DNA of 64,000 nucleotides, taken from the NCBI GenBank assembly GCA_038207625.1, contig JBBQZO010000006.1:62001-126000 (forward strand), in the 5' to 3' direction. The notes below the pieces were generated by a model that was not told where the DNA came from, did not search any database, and was given only the letters and a program-made list of their open reading frames with translations. Numbering within the stretch: the stretch's first letter is position 1; every line of letters starts with the position of its first letter. Positions 1 through 8,003 of this stretch are shown in pieces. Position numbers and translations under genes: made by a program. This DNA is from JBBQZO01 sp038207625 (GTDB lineage: Bacteria; Pseudomonadota; Gammaproteobacteria; Burkholderiales; Burkholderiaceae_D).

Positions 1-30
1 TGGCGCTCAAGGGCTAGGCATAGCGCCGTC

Positions 31-693
31 ATGACGCCGACCATCGACAATCAATTCAGCCTGGCGCGCTACTGGGCCCAGGGCGACGCGATCAGCCATG
101 CGGTGGCTTTCCTGCTGCTGGCGATGTCGCTGGTGAGCTGGTTCTTCCTGCTCGCCAAGGCCAGCAGCGCCTGGCGCGTGCGGCGTGCCGCGCGCACCAT
201 CGACGGCTTCTGGGCCGCGCCCACGCTGGCCGACGGGATCGCCCTGCTCAAGCTGGTCGATCGCGAAAACATCTACTGGCCGCTGCCCGCGCAAGGGGCC
301 GTCAACACCACCCGGCCCGATTCGATCGCCGGCGCAATGAGCGTCGACGAGCAAATCATCCGCGTGCTGCGCCAGGAAATCACCCGCTCCACCCATCGCA
401 TCGAAAGCGGCCTGACCATCCTCGCCTCGATCGGCGCGACCGCGCCCTTCGTCGGCCTGCTGGGTACCGTGTGGGGCATCTATCACGCGCTGGCCGCCGT
501 GTCGGCCGCCGGCACGGTGCAGATCGACAAAGTGGCCGGCCCGGTCGGCGAGGCCTTGATCATGACCGGCTTCGGTCTGACGGTGGCCATTCCGGCCGTG
601 TTGGCGTATAACGGATTTAGCCGCCTGAACCGGCTCACGTTGGCCGAGCTCGATGGCTTTGCCCACGACCTGCACGCCTACTTCATCACATAG
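31..693 (+). CDS. exbB: ExbB/TolQ/MotA-family proton channel protein
   Basis: This inner-membrane protein would use the proton gradient, with ExbD, to energise a TonB-type transducer. The 220 residues show an N-terminal membrane segment at about 25-44. Two further hydrophobic segments follow at about 128-155 (containing GATAPFVGLLGTVWGIY) and 175-197 (containing GFGLTVAIPAVLAYN), which is the family pattern. The stop is 15 bases before exbD, so the two are an operon. No tonB gene is visible in the 30 bases upstream, so the partner may lie outside the window. TolQ is the alternative, but no tolR/tolA/tolB follow. Confidence 0.9.
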   Translation: MTPTIDNQFSLARYWAQGDAISHAVAFLLLAMSLVSWFFLLAKASSAWRVRRAARTIDGFWAAPTLADGIALLKLVDRENIYWPLPAQGAVNTTRPDSIAGAMSVDEQIIRVLRQEITRSTHRIESGLTILASIGATAPFVGLLGTVWGIYHALAAVSAAGTVQIDKVAGPVGEALIMTGFGLTVAIPAVLAYNGFSRLNRLTLAELDGFAHDLHAYFIT

Positions 694-708
694 CGCACTG
701 GAGAGAAC

Positions 709-1146
709 ATGGCCTTCGGCAGCTTCAACCCGCACCGCCAGCAAGCGCTGATGGCCGAGATTAACGTCACCCCGATGGTGGACGTGATGCTGGTGCTGCT
801 GGTGATCTTCATCATCACCGCGCCGATGTTTACCCACGCGATCAAGCTGGACCTGCCGCGCGCCCAGTCGGGCGTCAGCGCGCAACAGCCGAACACGGTG
901 AGCGTGTCGATCGACGCCAATGGCAACGTGTATTGGAACAACGCGGCGCTGGGCGACGCGGCGCTGGAGCAGCGCCTGATCGAGGCCGCGGCGCAGGACC
1001 CACAACCGGAGCTGCAACTGCGCGCCGACAAAAATACCCGTTACGAAGCGGTGGCCTTGCTGATGGCGGCAGCCCAGTCGCACGGCTTGACCCGCCTGGG
1101 CTTCGTGACCGAACCCAAGAAAGAGGACACACATGGCCAACGTTGA
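709..1146 (+). CDS. exbD: ExbD biopolymer transport protein
   Basis: Partner of ExbB in the TonB-energising complex. The 145-residue protein has one N-terminal membrane helix at about 22-42. It begins with the family signature EINVTPMVDVMLVLLVIF, and D25 in this helix matches the proton-carrying Asp of characterised ExbD proteins. The rest is a periplasmic domain. A GGAGAGAAC ribosome-binding sequence precedes the ATG. The last 14 bases overlap the next gene, which suggests translational coupling. Confidence 0.92.
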   Translation: MAFGSFNPHRQQALMAEINVTPMVDVMLVLLVIFIITAPMFTHAIKLDLPRAQSGVSAQQPNTVSVSIDANGNVYWNNAALGDAALEQRLIEAAAQDPQPELQLRADKNTRYEAVALLMAAAQSHGLTRLGFVTEPKKEDTHGQR

Positions 1147-1459
1147 ACTACATGGCGCCGTCATCGCAAACTGGGACAGCTTCCACGCCGAATCGAAACG
1201 CGCCTTCGGCTTTCCCGATTTCTACGCCGGCACGATGGACGCCTGGGTCGATTGCATGAGTTACCTGCGCGACGCCGACGGCATGAGCAAATTTCGTCTG
1301 AAATCGAACGAGACGCTGACCATCGTTGTACTGGACGCGACGCAGATGCGCGCGCAGGCGCCCGACATCCTCGAAGAGATGACCTACTGCGTGGCCGGCA
1401 TCAACGAGCGCTACGAAGACTACGGCGAGAAGCCGGCACTGGTGCTGCAGCTGGGCTAG
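1133..1459 (+). CDS. Barstar-like (barnase inhibitor family) protein
   Basis: The 108-residue acidic protein resembles the barstar family: an N-terminal strand, then a helix containing AFGFPDFYAGTMDAWVDCM, comparable to the FPxYFGxNxDALWDCL region of barstar. Barstars inhibit secreted or delivered ribonucleases of the barnase type. No ribonuclease gene lies nearby, so this is an orphan inhibitor here. It starts inside the end of exbD, 14 bases before that gene's stop, with GAGG just upstream. It is therefore probably made from the exbBD transcript. Family assignment is by motif only. Confidence 0.72.
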   Translation: MANVELHGAVIANWDSFHAESKRAFGFPDFYAGTMDAWVDCMSYLRDADGMSKFRLKSNETLTIVVLDATQMRAQAPDILEEMTYCVAGINERYEDYGEKPALVLQLG

Positions 1460-1497
1460 CCCCCTGTGTGCTCTGGTACGCGTGCTGCCACATGAAG

Positions 1498-1543
1498 ACG
1501 CGGCGCTTGCGTGCCTGGGCTGGTGCGCAAGCGCCGCGTTTTT
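1498..1543. terminator. Rho-independent terminator after exbBD-barstar
   Basis: A perfect 14-bp stem (ACGCGGCGCTTGCG at 1498-1511 paired with 1526-1539) has a 14-base loop and is followed by five T on the plus strand. It lies between the convergent barstar and VOC genes. The T-run favours plus-strand transcripts. Confidence 0.85.
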
Positions 1544-1572
1544 GCGGGCGCCTGCGGGAATGCCGCGCGACC

Positions 1573-1938
1573 CTAGCGCATCGCCTGCGGGTCGAAGTTG
1601 GGATTTTCGATCAGCCCCAGCAGGTTGCCGAACGGATCGTTCAGCTCGGCCACGCTGATGCCGCCGCCCACGTCCTGCGGCCCCATCTTCACGCTCGCGC
1701 CCAGCGCGACGATGCGCGCCACTTCGGCCTGGATATCGCTCACGCCCCACAGCGCAGTGCAGCCGTGGGTGCCTGGCGTGCCGTCCGGGACCAGCCCCAG
1801 TTCGAAGCCGCCGACGGTAAAGCCGACGTAAAACGGCTCCTCAAAATACGGGGTGCAACCAAACACCTGGCCGTACCATTTGGTGGCCTCGGCCAGGTCG
1901 GTGACCGGGTAGAGCGCGGTGCGCAGTCCTTGAATCAT
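1573..1938 (-). CDS. VOC (glyoxalase/bleomycin resistance) family protein
   Basis: The 121-residue protein is a single vicinal-oxygen-chelate module. It starts with LRTALYPVTDLAEATKWYGQVFG and ends with VAELNDPFGNLLGLIENP, the two halves of the beta-alpha-beta-beta-beta fold. Substrate cannot be deduced. It is the last gene of a leftward run (hydrolase, GNAT, VOC), 72 bases after the GNAT stop. A typical AGGAGAACA sequence precedes the start. Confidence 0.85.
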   Translation of the reverse strand: MIQGLRTALYPVTDLAEATKWYGQVFGCTPYFEEPFYVGFTVGGFELGLVPDGTPGTHGCTALWGVSDIQAEVARIVALGASVKMGPQDVGGGISVAELNDPFGNLLGLIENPNFDPQAMR

Positions 1939-2010
1939 GCTGTTCTCCTGTTGAAGGTGGTCTCGCTGTGAGTGTGCCCGATGGGGCGCGGGCGGTGTTG
2001 TTTGAATCGT

Positions 2011-2445
2011 TCAGTCGTCGCGCTCGCGTTTTAGCAGCAGCACGGGCTTGGGGTAGAACCGCTTGCACCAGGCCAGCTTGTCGCTGATCTGGCGTGGCAC
2101 GGCGTCGGCCGGATCGAGGCGATGGAAACCGGCCGCCCGATACAGCGCTTCGAGTTCGGCAAACGGCAGGCAATACAGGGTCCGGTGGCGCGACTGCGCG
2201 ATCAGGAACGCGATCAATCGTTTGGTCAGGCCGCGCCCTTGAAACGCCGGAAACACATGCATCCCGCCCAGCTCGGCCACTTCGGGGCCGACCGGCACCA
2301 GCCGGCCCAAGCCGGCCCACTGTCCATCGACTTCGGCCAGCACCACCAGATCGTGTACGCCGCATGGCACGAAGTCGATGGCCGCATAGTGTGCGTTGAC
2401 GCCGGCCAGCTCGTGCGCACCGATCGCGCGCAAGTGGGTCGCCAT
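2011..2445 (-). CDS. GNAT-family N-acetyltransferase
   Basis: The 144-residue protein has the GNAT core. Strand 4 GGMHVFPAFQGRGLTKRLIAFL carries the acetyl-CoA pyrophosphate loop Q-G-R-G-L at about 90-94. A later ELEALYRAAGFHRL segment corresponds to the C-terminal part of the fold. The acceptor is unknown. The start lies 4 bases after the stop of the upstream hydrolase, so the two are cotranscribed. Confidence 0.85.
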   Translation of the reverse strand: MATHLRAIGAHELAGVNAHYAAIDFVPCGVHDLVVLAEVDGQWAGLGRLVPVGPEVAELGGMHVFPAFQGRGLTKRLIAFLIAQSRHRTLYCLPFAELEALYRAAGFHRLDPADAVPRQISDKLAWCKRFYPKPVLLLKRERDD

Positions 2446-2449
2446 CGCG

Positions 2450-3097
2450 CTAGGCCGCCACGCGGGCCGCGCCGGCCAGGCTCGGTGCGGCCAGATAGGC
2501 GTCGATCAGTGCGGCGACATGCGCGCCGTGCGTGCTGGTCAGATCATGGGTGGCGCCGGCCAGCACGTGCAACTGCGCGTTGGGTAACAGCGATGCCAGG
2601 CGCCGGCCCACCGCCACTGGGCTGATCGGATCGGCGTCGCCCCAGATCAGCAGCACCGGGATCGTGATGGCGTCCAGCTGCGCGCTCAGCTCGGCGCGCG
2701 TGTCGATGAACCAGCGCGGCAGCGACGGTTGGGCCGCCAGCAGGCCGGGGCGCCAGTCGAGCGTGTCGAGGTCGCTGATGTCGATCCCGCCCGAGGTGGC
2801 GCACAGCACCAGATGGGTGATCAGATCGGGTCGCGCCAGCGCCACCCGCATGGCCACGATGCCGCCCATCGACTGGGCGATCAAGGCGGTCGGCCGCTCG
2901 ATCCGGCGCAGCACGCCGGTCACCAGATCATCGATGCCGGCCACCTGCGGATCGGCCGGGGTGGCGCCAAACCCGGGCCAGCCGAGCAGTACCTGCTTGG
3001 CGGTGTGCGCGATCCGCTCGGCGGTCGGCTGCCAAAATGTGGTGTTGCCGGACGCGCCGGGTAAAAACAGCAAAGTCGTTGGTGCGTGCGTGCTCAA
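2450..3097 (-). CDS. Alpha/beta hydrolase
   Basis: A 215-residue alpha/beta-hydrolase starting at TTG. The frame is open further upstream to 3328, but an ATG there would overlap leuS, and the conserved fold begins at THAPTTLLFLPGASGNTTFW. An AGGA sequence sits about 8 bases before the TTG. The nucleophile elbow is A-Q-S-M-G-G. The acid is in LLIWGDADPISP and the His in LAGATHDLTS. Substrate is unknown. It is the first gene of a three-gene leftward operon and is divergent from leuS. Confidence 0.82.
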   Translation of the reverse strand: MSTHAPTTLLFLPGASGNTTFWQPTAERIAHTAKQVLLGWPGFGATPADPQVAGIDDLVTGVLRRIERPTALIAQSMGGIVAMRVALARPDLITHLVLCATSGGIDISDLDTLDWRPGLLAAQPSLPRWFIDTRAELSAQLDAITIPVLLIWGDADPISPVAVGRRLASLLPNAQLHVLAGATHDLTSTHGAHVAALIDAYLAAPSLAGAARVAA

Positions 3098-3288
3098 ACT
3101 GTGGTCCTCGGGTGGAAATGGATGGTGCTCGCTGGCGCCGCAAGACGCAATGCCGATGCATGCCCGCCAAGATGGATTTTTCCACAATTTCGCGCTGGCG
3201 TGCGGTCTTTCTGGCGGCGCCGGCGAACAAAGCGCACACCGCCCGCCGTTGCGCGGCGGCGCCCGCCGTGATTCGCGGGCCGAGCCGG

Positions 3289-3294
3289 TATAAT
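3289..3294 (+). promoter_or_regulatory. Probable leuS -10 element
   Basis: A perfect TATAAT lies 33 bases before the leuS ATG in otherwise GC-rich DNA. No convincing -35 hexamer is visible 16-18 bases upstream. Confidence 0.45.
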
Positions 3295-3326
3295 GATCGG
3301 TCCATCTCCACTTTTGGCCGCACATC

Positions 3327-5969
3327 ATGCAAGATAAATATAGTCCAGCCGACGTCGAACAAGCCGCCCAATCCCACTGGAAGGCGATCGACGCCTACAA
3401 AGCGGTCGAACACGACCCGCGTTTCCCGAAGGGCAAATACTACGCTTGCTCGATGCTGCCTTACCCGTCCGGCAAGCTGCACATGGGGCACGTGCGCAAC
3501 TATACGATCAACGACGTGATGTACCGCTACCTGCGCATGAACGGCTACAACGTGCTGATGCCGATGGGCTGGGACGCGTTCGGCATGCCGGCCGAAAACG
3601 CGGCGATGGCCAACAACGTGCCGCCGGCGCAATGGACTTATTCGAACATCGCGCACATGAAGCAGCAGATGGAATCGATGGGTCTGGCGATCGACTGGTC
3701 GCGCGAAATGACCGCTAGCAAGCCTGAATACTATAAATGGAACCAGTGGATGTTCCTGAAGATGCTGGAAAAAGGCATCATCTACAAAAAGACCGGCACC
3801 GTGAACTGGGATCCGATCGACCAGACCGTGCTGGCCAATGAGCAAGTGGTGGACGGGCGCGGCTGGCGCTCCGGCGCGCTGATCGAAAAGCGCGAGATCC
3901 CGATGTACTACGCGCGCATCACCGACTACGCCGACGAGCTGCTCGACTACGTGCACGACAAGCTGCCGGGCTGGCCCGAGCGCGTGCGCGTGATGCAGAC
4001 CAACTGGATCGGCAAGTCGGTCGGCGTGCGTTTCGCCTTCCCGCACCAGATCAAGGACGCCGACGGCGCCGCCATCAACGACGGCAAGCTGTACGTGTTC
4101 ACCACCCGCGCCGACACCATCATGGGTGTGACCTTCTGCGCCGTGGCGCCGGAACACGCGCTGGCCGCGCACGCCGCGCTCACCAATCCTGAGCTGGCCG
4201 CCTTTATCGCCGAGTGCAAACTGGGCAGCGTCATCGAAGCGGACATGGCGACGATGGAGAAGAAGGGCATGCCGACCGGCCTGTTCGTCACCCATCCCTT
4301 GACCGGCGACCAGGTCGAAGTCTGGGTCGGCAACTACGTCCTGATCACCTACGGCGACGGCGCCGTGATGGGCGTGCCGGCGCACGACGAGCGCGATTTC
4401 GCGTTCGCCAAAAAGTACAATCTGGCGATCAAGCAGGTCACCGGCGTCGAAGGCAAAGAGTTCTCCACCGACGCGTGGCAGGAATCGTACGGCGACAAAG
4501 AACACTGCGTGTTGGTCAACTCCGGCAAGTACGACGGTTTGAACTACAGCGCCGCCGTGGACGCGATCGCGGCCGATCTGGCGCGTGAAAATCTGGGCGA
4601 AAAGAAGACCACCTTCCGCCTGCGCGACTGGGGCATTTCGCGCCAGCGCTACTGGGGCACGCCGATTCCGATGATCCATTGCGCCGACTGCGGCGTGGTG
4701 CCGGTGCCGGAAAAAGACCTGCCGGTGGTGCTGCCCGAGGACTGCGTGCCGGACGGCACCGGCAATCCGCTCAACAAATACGAAGCCTTCCTGCGCTGCG
4801 ACTGCCCGCAATGCGGCAAACCCGCGCGCCGCGAAACGGACACGATGGACACCTTCGTCGATTCGTCCTGGTACTACATGCGCTATACCTCGCCGGGCAG
4901 CACGGACGCGATGGTCGACGCGCGCAATGACTACTGGATGCCGATGGACCAGTACATCGGCGGCATCGAACACGCCGTGATGCACTTGCTGTACGCGCGT
5001 TTCTGGACCAAGATCATGCGCGACTTCGGTCTGGTCAAGTTCGACGAGCCGTTCGTCAACCTGCTCACCCAGGGCATGGTGCTCAACGAGACTTACTATC
5101 GCGAAGACGCGGCCGGCAAGAAGACCTGGTTCAACCCGGCCGATATCGACCTGACGCTGGACGACAAGGGCCGTCCGCAAGGCGCCACCCTGGTGGCCGA
5201 CGGCGCGCCGGTGCATATCGGCGGCACCGAGAAGATGTCGAAGTCGAAGAACAACGGCATCGACCCGCAAGCCCAGATCGAGCAGTACGGCGCCGACACC
5301 GCGCGCCTGTTCACGATGTTCGCCTCGCCACCGGAGCAGACGCTGGAATGGTCCGGCAGCGGCGTCGAAGGCGCCAACCGCTTCCTGCGCCGCGTGTGGG
5401 CGTTCGGCTACGCGCAGGCCGCGCGCATCAGCGCCAACCTGGCCGCTCCGTCCAACGACGGCGCGACCGAGGCACACAAAACGCTGCGCCGCGAAGTGCA
5501 CAAGATCCTGCAGCAGGCCGACTATGACCTGAAGCGCATTCAGTACAACACCGTCGTGTCGGCCTGCATGAAGATGCTCAACACGATGGAGTCGGCCAAA
5601 CTGGACGACAGCGCCGCCTCGCACGCCGTCATCACCGAAGGCCTGTCGATTTTCCTGCGCTTGCTGAACCCGGTGGCGCCGCACATCACCCACGTGTTGT
5701 GGGAAGCGCTCGGTTACAGCGCCGTGCATGGCGACATCCTCAACGTGCAGTGGCCGCAAGTGGACCCGGTGGCGCTCGAGCAGGCCGAAATCGAGATGAT
5801 GATCCAGGTGAACGGCAAGCTGCGCGGCAGCGTGACGGTGGCCAAGGATGCCGACAAGGCCACCATCGAACGGCTGGCGCTGGCCTGCGAAAGCATCCAG
5901 AAGTTCATCGAGACGCCGCCCAAGAAGGTGATCGTGGTGCCGGGCAAGCTGATCAGCATCGTGGTCTGA
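3327..5969 (+). CDS. leuS: Leucyl-tRNA synthetase
   Basis: Charges tRNA-Leu with leucine in the cytoplasm. The 880 residues are the usual bacterial length. The class I HIGH motif is H52-M-G-H55 and KMSKS is at 636-640 (EKMSKSKNNG). The inserted CP1 editing domain is recognisable by TTRADTIMGVTF and GDGAVMGVPAHDERD. A zinc-type insert (CADCG, CDCPQCG) and the C-terminal anticodon-binding region are present. It heads a leuS-lptE-holA run with gaps of 3 and 9 bases. Confidence 0.98.
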   Translation: MQDKYSPADVEQAAQSHWKAIDAYKAVEHDPRFPKGKYYACSMLPYPSGKLHMGHVRNYTINDVMYRYLRMNGYNVLMPMGWDAFGMPAENAAMANNVPPAQWTYSNIAHMKQQMESMGLAIDWSREMTASKPEYYKWNQWMFLKMLEKGIIYKKTGTVNWDPIDQTVLANEQVVDGRGWRSGALIEKREIPMYYARITDYADELLDYVHDKLPGWPERVRVMQTNWIGKSVGVRFAFPHQIKDADGAAINDGKLYVFTTRADTIMGVTFCAVAPEHALAAHAALTNPELAAFIAECKLGSVIEADMATMEKKGMPTGLFVTHPLTGDQVEVWVGNYVLITYGDGAVMGVPAHDERDFAFAKKYNLAIKQVTGVEGKEFSTDAWQESYGDKEHCVLVNSGKYDGLNYSAAVDAIAADLARENLGEKKTTFRLRDWGISRQRYWGTPIPMIHCADCGVVPVPEKDLPVVLPEDCVPDGTGNPLNKYEAFLRCDCPQCGKPARRETDTMDTFVDSSWYYMRYTSPGSTDAMVDARNDYWMPMDQYIGGIEHAVMHLLYARFWTKIMRDFGLVKFDEPFVNLLTQGMVLNETYYREDAAGKKTWFNPADIDLTLDDKGRPQGATLVADGAPVHIGGTEKMSKSKNNGIDPQAQIEQYGADTARLFTMFASPPEQTLEWSGSGVEGANRFLRRVWAFGYAQAARISANLAAPSNDGATEAHKTLRREVHKILQQADYDLKRIQYNTVVSACMKMLNTMESAKLDDSAASHAVITEGLSIFLRLLNPVAPHITHVLWEALGYSAVHGDILNVQWPQVDPVALEQAEIEMMIQVNGKLRGSVTVAKDADKATIERLALACESIQKFIETPPKKVIVVPGKLISIVV

Positions 5970-5972
5970 GCG

Positions 5973-6488
5973 ATGATGACGCTGCGTCTCACCATGCTGC
6001 GCGCCTGCGCCCTGCTGCTGCTGGCGGGGGCGCTGTCGGCCTGCGGCTTTCACCCGCGCGGCTCGACCGGCCAGTACACGATGCCGTTTCGCACGCTGTA
6101 CCTGAGCTTTCCCGAGACGTCGTCGCTGGGCACTGAGCTCAAACGCAATCTGCGCGCCAGCGGCGAGACGACGATCGTGCCCGAGGCCACGGCGGCCGAC
6201 GCCCAGTTCGACGTGATCGGCGAGACGCGTGGCAAGACCATCCAGTCGCTCAACAGCCTGGGCCGCGTGCGCGAGTATTCGCTGACCTATGTGCTGGTGT
6301 TCCAGGTGCGCGACGCGAAAGGCAACGTGCTGCTGGCGCCCACCGAGATCGCGCTCAAGCGCAGTATCAGCTTCAACGAAAACCAGGTGCTGGCCAAGGA
6401 ATCGGAAGAAGTGCTGCTGTACCGCGACATGCAAAGCGACCTGGTGCAGCAGATCTTGCGCCGCCTGGCCGCCATCAAACCTTTGTGA
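5973..6488 (+). CDS. lptE: LPS-assembly lipoprotein LptE
   Basis: The outer-membrane lipoprotein that plugs LptD and delivers LPS to the cell surface. The 171-residue product has a lipoprotein signal with lipobox LSAC and lipidated Cys at 24, followed by GFHPRG, a usual LptE start. The position between leuS and holA is the standard order for lptE. The ATG comes 3 bases after the leuS stop. Confidence 0.93.
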   Translation: MMTLRLTMLRACALLLLAGALSACGFHPRGSTGQYTMPFRTLYLSFPETSSLGTELKRNLRASGETTIVPEATAADAQFDVIGETRGKTIQSLNSLGRVREYSLTYVLVFQVRDAKGNVLLAPTEIALKRSISFNENQVLAKESEEVLLYRDMQSDLVQQILRRLAAIKPL

Positions 6489-6497
6489 GATTGATCC

Positions 6498-7514
6498 ATG
6501 CAATTGCGGGTTGACGCGCTGGAAGGCCACCTGAGCAAATCGCTCGGGCAGCTGTACGTGATCACCAGCGACGAACATTTGCTGGCGCTGGAAGCGGCCG
6601 ACAAGATTCGCCGCGCCGCGCGCGCGCAAGGCTATTCCGAGCGCGACGTGCTGTCGGTCGAGCGCAACTTCAAGTGGGGCGAACTGCTGGCGGCCAACCA
6701 GTCGCTGTCGCTGTTCGGTGACAAAAAGCTGATCGAACTGCGCATCCCCGGCGGCAAGCCGGGCAAGGACGGCGGCGCCGCATTGCAGGCGTACGCGAAA
6801 GACCTCAGCCCCGACAACCTGACGCTGATCACGCTGCCCAAGCTGGACTGGCAAACCCAGAAAGCGGCCTGGGTGGCCAGCTTGCAGCAGGCGGCCGTCT
6901 ACATCGACATCCCCAGCATCGAGCGGGCGCAACTGCCGGCCTGGATCGCCACCCGGCTGGGCAGTCAGGGCCAGAGCGTGGACCGCCAAAGCCTGGACTT
7001 CATCGCCGACCGAGTCGAAGGCAACCTGCTGGCGGCGCACCAGGAAATCATGAAACTCGGCTTGCTGCACGAGCCGGGCAAACTGACGTTCGAACAAGTG
7101 CACGACGCGGTGCTGAACGTGGCGCGCTACGACGTCTTCAAACTGTCCGAAGCGATGCTGGCGGGCGACACGGCGCGCCTGGTGCGCATGCTCGAAGGCC
7201 TGAAAGGCGAGGGCGAAGCGCTGCCGCTGGTGCTATGGGCGGTGGCCGAAGAAATCCGCACCCTGCTAAAACTAAAAGCCGGCATGGCGCAGGGCCGCCC
7301 GCTTGGTGTGCTGCTCAAAGAAAGCCGCATCTGGGGGCCGCGCGAGCGCATGATGGAGCCTGCGCTGCGCCGCATTGCGCTGCCGACGCTGGCGCTGGCG
7401 CTGCGGCAAGCCTCGCAGGTCGACAAAATGATCAAAGGCCTGCGCGCCAAGACGCACGCCGGCGACGCCTGGGACGCGATGCTGCAACTGGCGCTGACGG
7501 TCGCGCGCGGCTAA
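6498..7514 (+). CDS. holA: DNA polymerase III subunit delta
   Basis: Clamp-loader subunit that opens the beta clamp during replication. The 338 residues match the family length. The N-terminal RFC-like fold contains LYVITSDEHLLALEAADKIR, and the middle has IADRVEGNLLAAHQEIMKL, typical of HolA. The start is 9 bases after lptE. The gene is followed directly by the repeat cluster at 7525. Confidence 0.94.
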   Translation: MQLRVDALEGHLSKSLGQLYVITSDEHLLALEAADKIRRAARAQGYSERDVLSVERNFKWGELLAANQSLSLFGDKKLIELRIPGGKPGKDGGAALQAYAKDLSPDNLTLITLPKLDWQTQKAAWVASLQQAAVYIDIPSIERAQLPAWIATRLGSQGQSVDRQSLDFIADRVEGNLLAAHQEIMKLGLLHEPGKLTFEQVHDAVLNVARYDVFKLSEAMLAGDTARLVRMLEGLKGEGEALPLVLWAVAEEIRTLLKLKAGMAQGRPLGVLLKESRIWGPRERMMEPALRRIALPTLALALRQASQVDKMIKGLRAKTHAGDAWDAMLQLALTVARG

Positions 7515-7524
7515 CGTTGCAAAA

Positions 7525-7993
7525 CAATTGGGGTCAGAGTCACATTAATTTGAAACTTTGCCAAGTGGCGAGAAAACAATTGGGGTCAGAGTCGAATTAA
7601 TTTGGAACAAAGTGAGGAATAATTAGGGTCAGAGTCAAATTAATTTGAAATAGTTGCAAATTGGTTTGCGATGGAGTCGACTGTGCTGGACTTGTTGTAC
7701 AACGACTGTGTACGGCCCTCGAACATGCGTGGCGCCAACAATGGCGAGCGCTTTAGGTGAGTTGGTAGGTGGAAGTTCCATCGCGCGCTACTCAATCATG
7801 ATGACCGCAGGGCCCCAAACCTGGTCGATTGTTTCGGTGGACATTGTTGCCAACTTATGTGACTCGGCCTCCAATCGATGTCGATTCTAGTTTTAATAAA
7901 TTGAAATAGTTGCAAATTAATTTGACTCTGACCCTATTTAATTATCATGCATGCGGAAAAGTTGTAAATCAATTCGACTCTGACCCTATTAAA
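7525..7993. repeat. Cluster of GGGGTCAGAGT-type interspersed repeats (three direct, two inverted copies)
   Basis: This 489-base gap between holA and proA carries no supportable gene. Three direct copies of a 28-30-base unit lie at about 7525-7555, 7577-7605 and 7621-7650. Each has G-GGTCAGAGTC followed by a variable three-base step and TTAATTTG. Two inverted copies lie at about 7914-7940 and 7966-7993. An 18-base direct repeat (TTGAAATAGTTGCAAATT) sits at about 7644 and again at 7901, flanking a roughly 240-base core of unknown origin. The arrangement resembles REP/BIME clusters. A second GGGGTCAGAGT palindrome occurs at 43238. Confidence 0.75.
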
Positions 7994-8003
7994 AAGCAAG
8001 CTT

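Noticed and set aside
2928..7103. A 1391-codon minus-strand frame across leuS, lptE and holA
   Set aside because: It lies antisense to three certain genes, is His/Arg/Gln-rich without domains, and reflects high GC at third codon positions.
7654..7890. A 78-codon plus frame in the repeat cluster
   Set aside because: No ribosome-binding site, no family, and Cys/Trp/Thr-rich composition; it lies inside the unknown repeat core.
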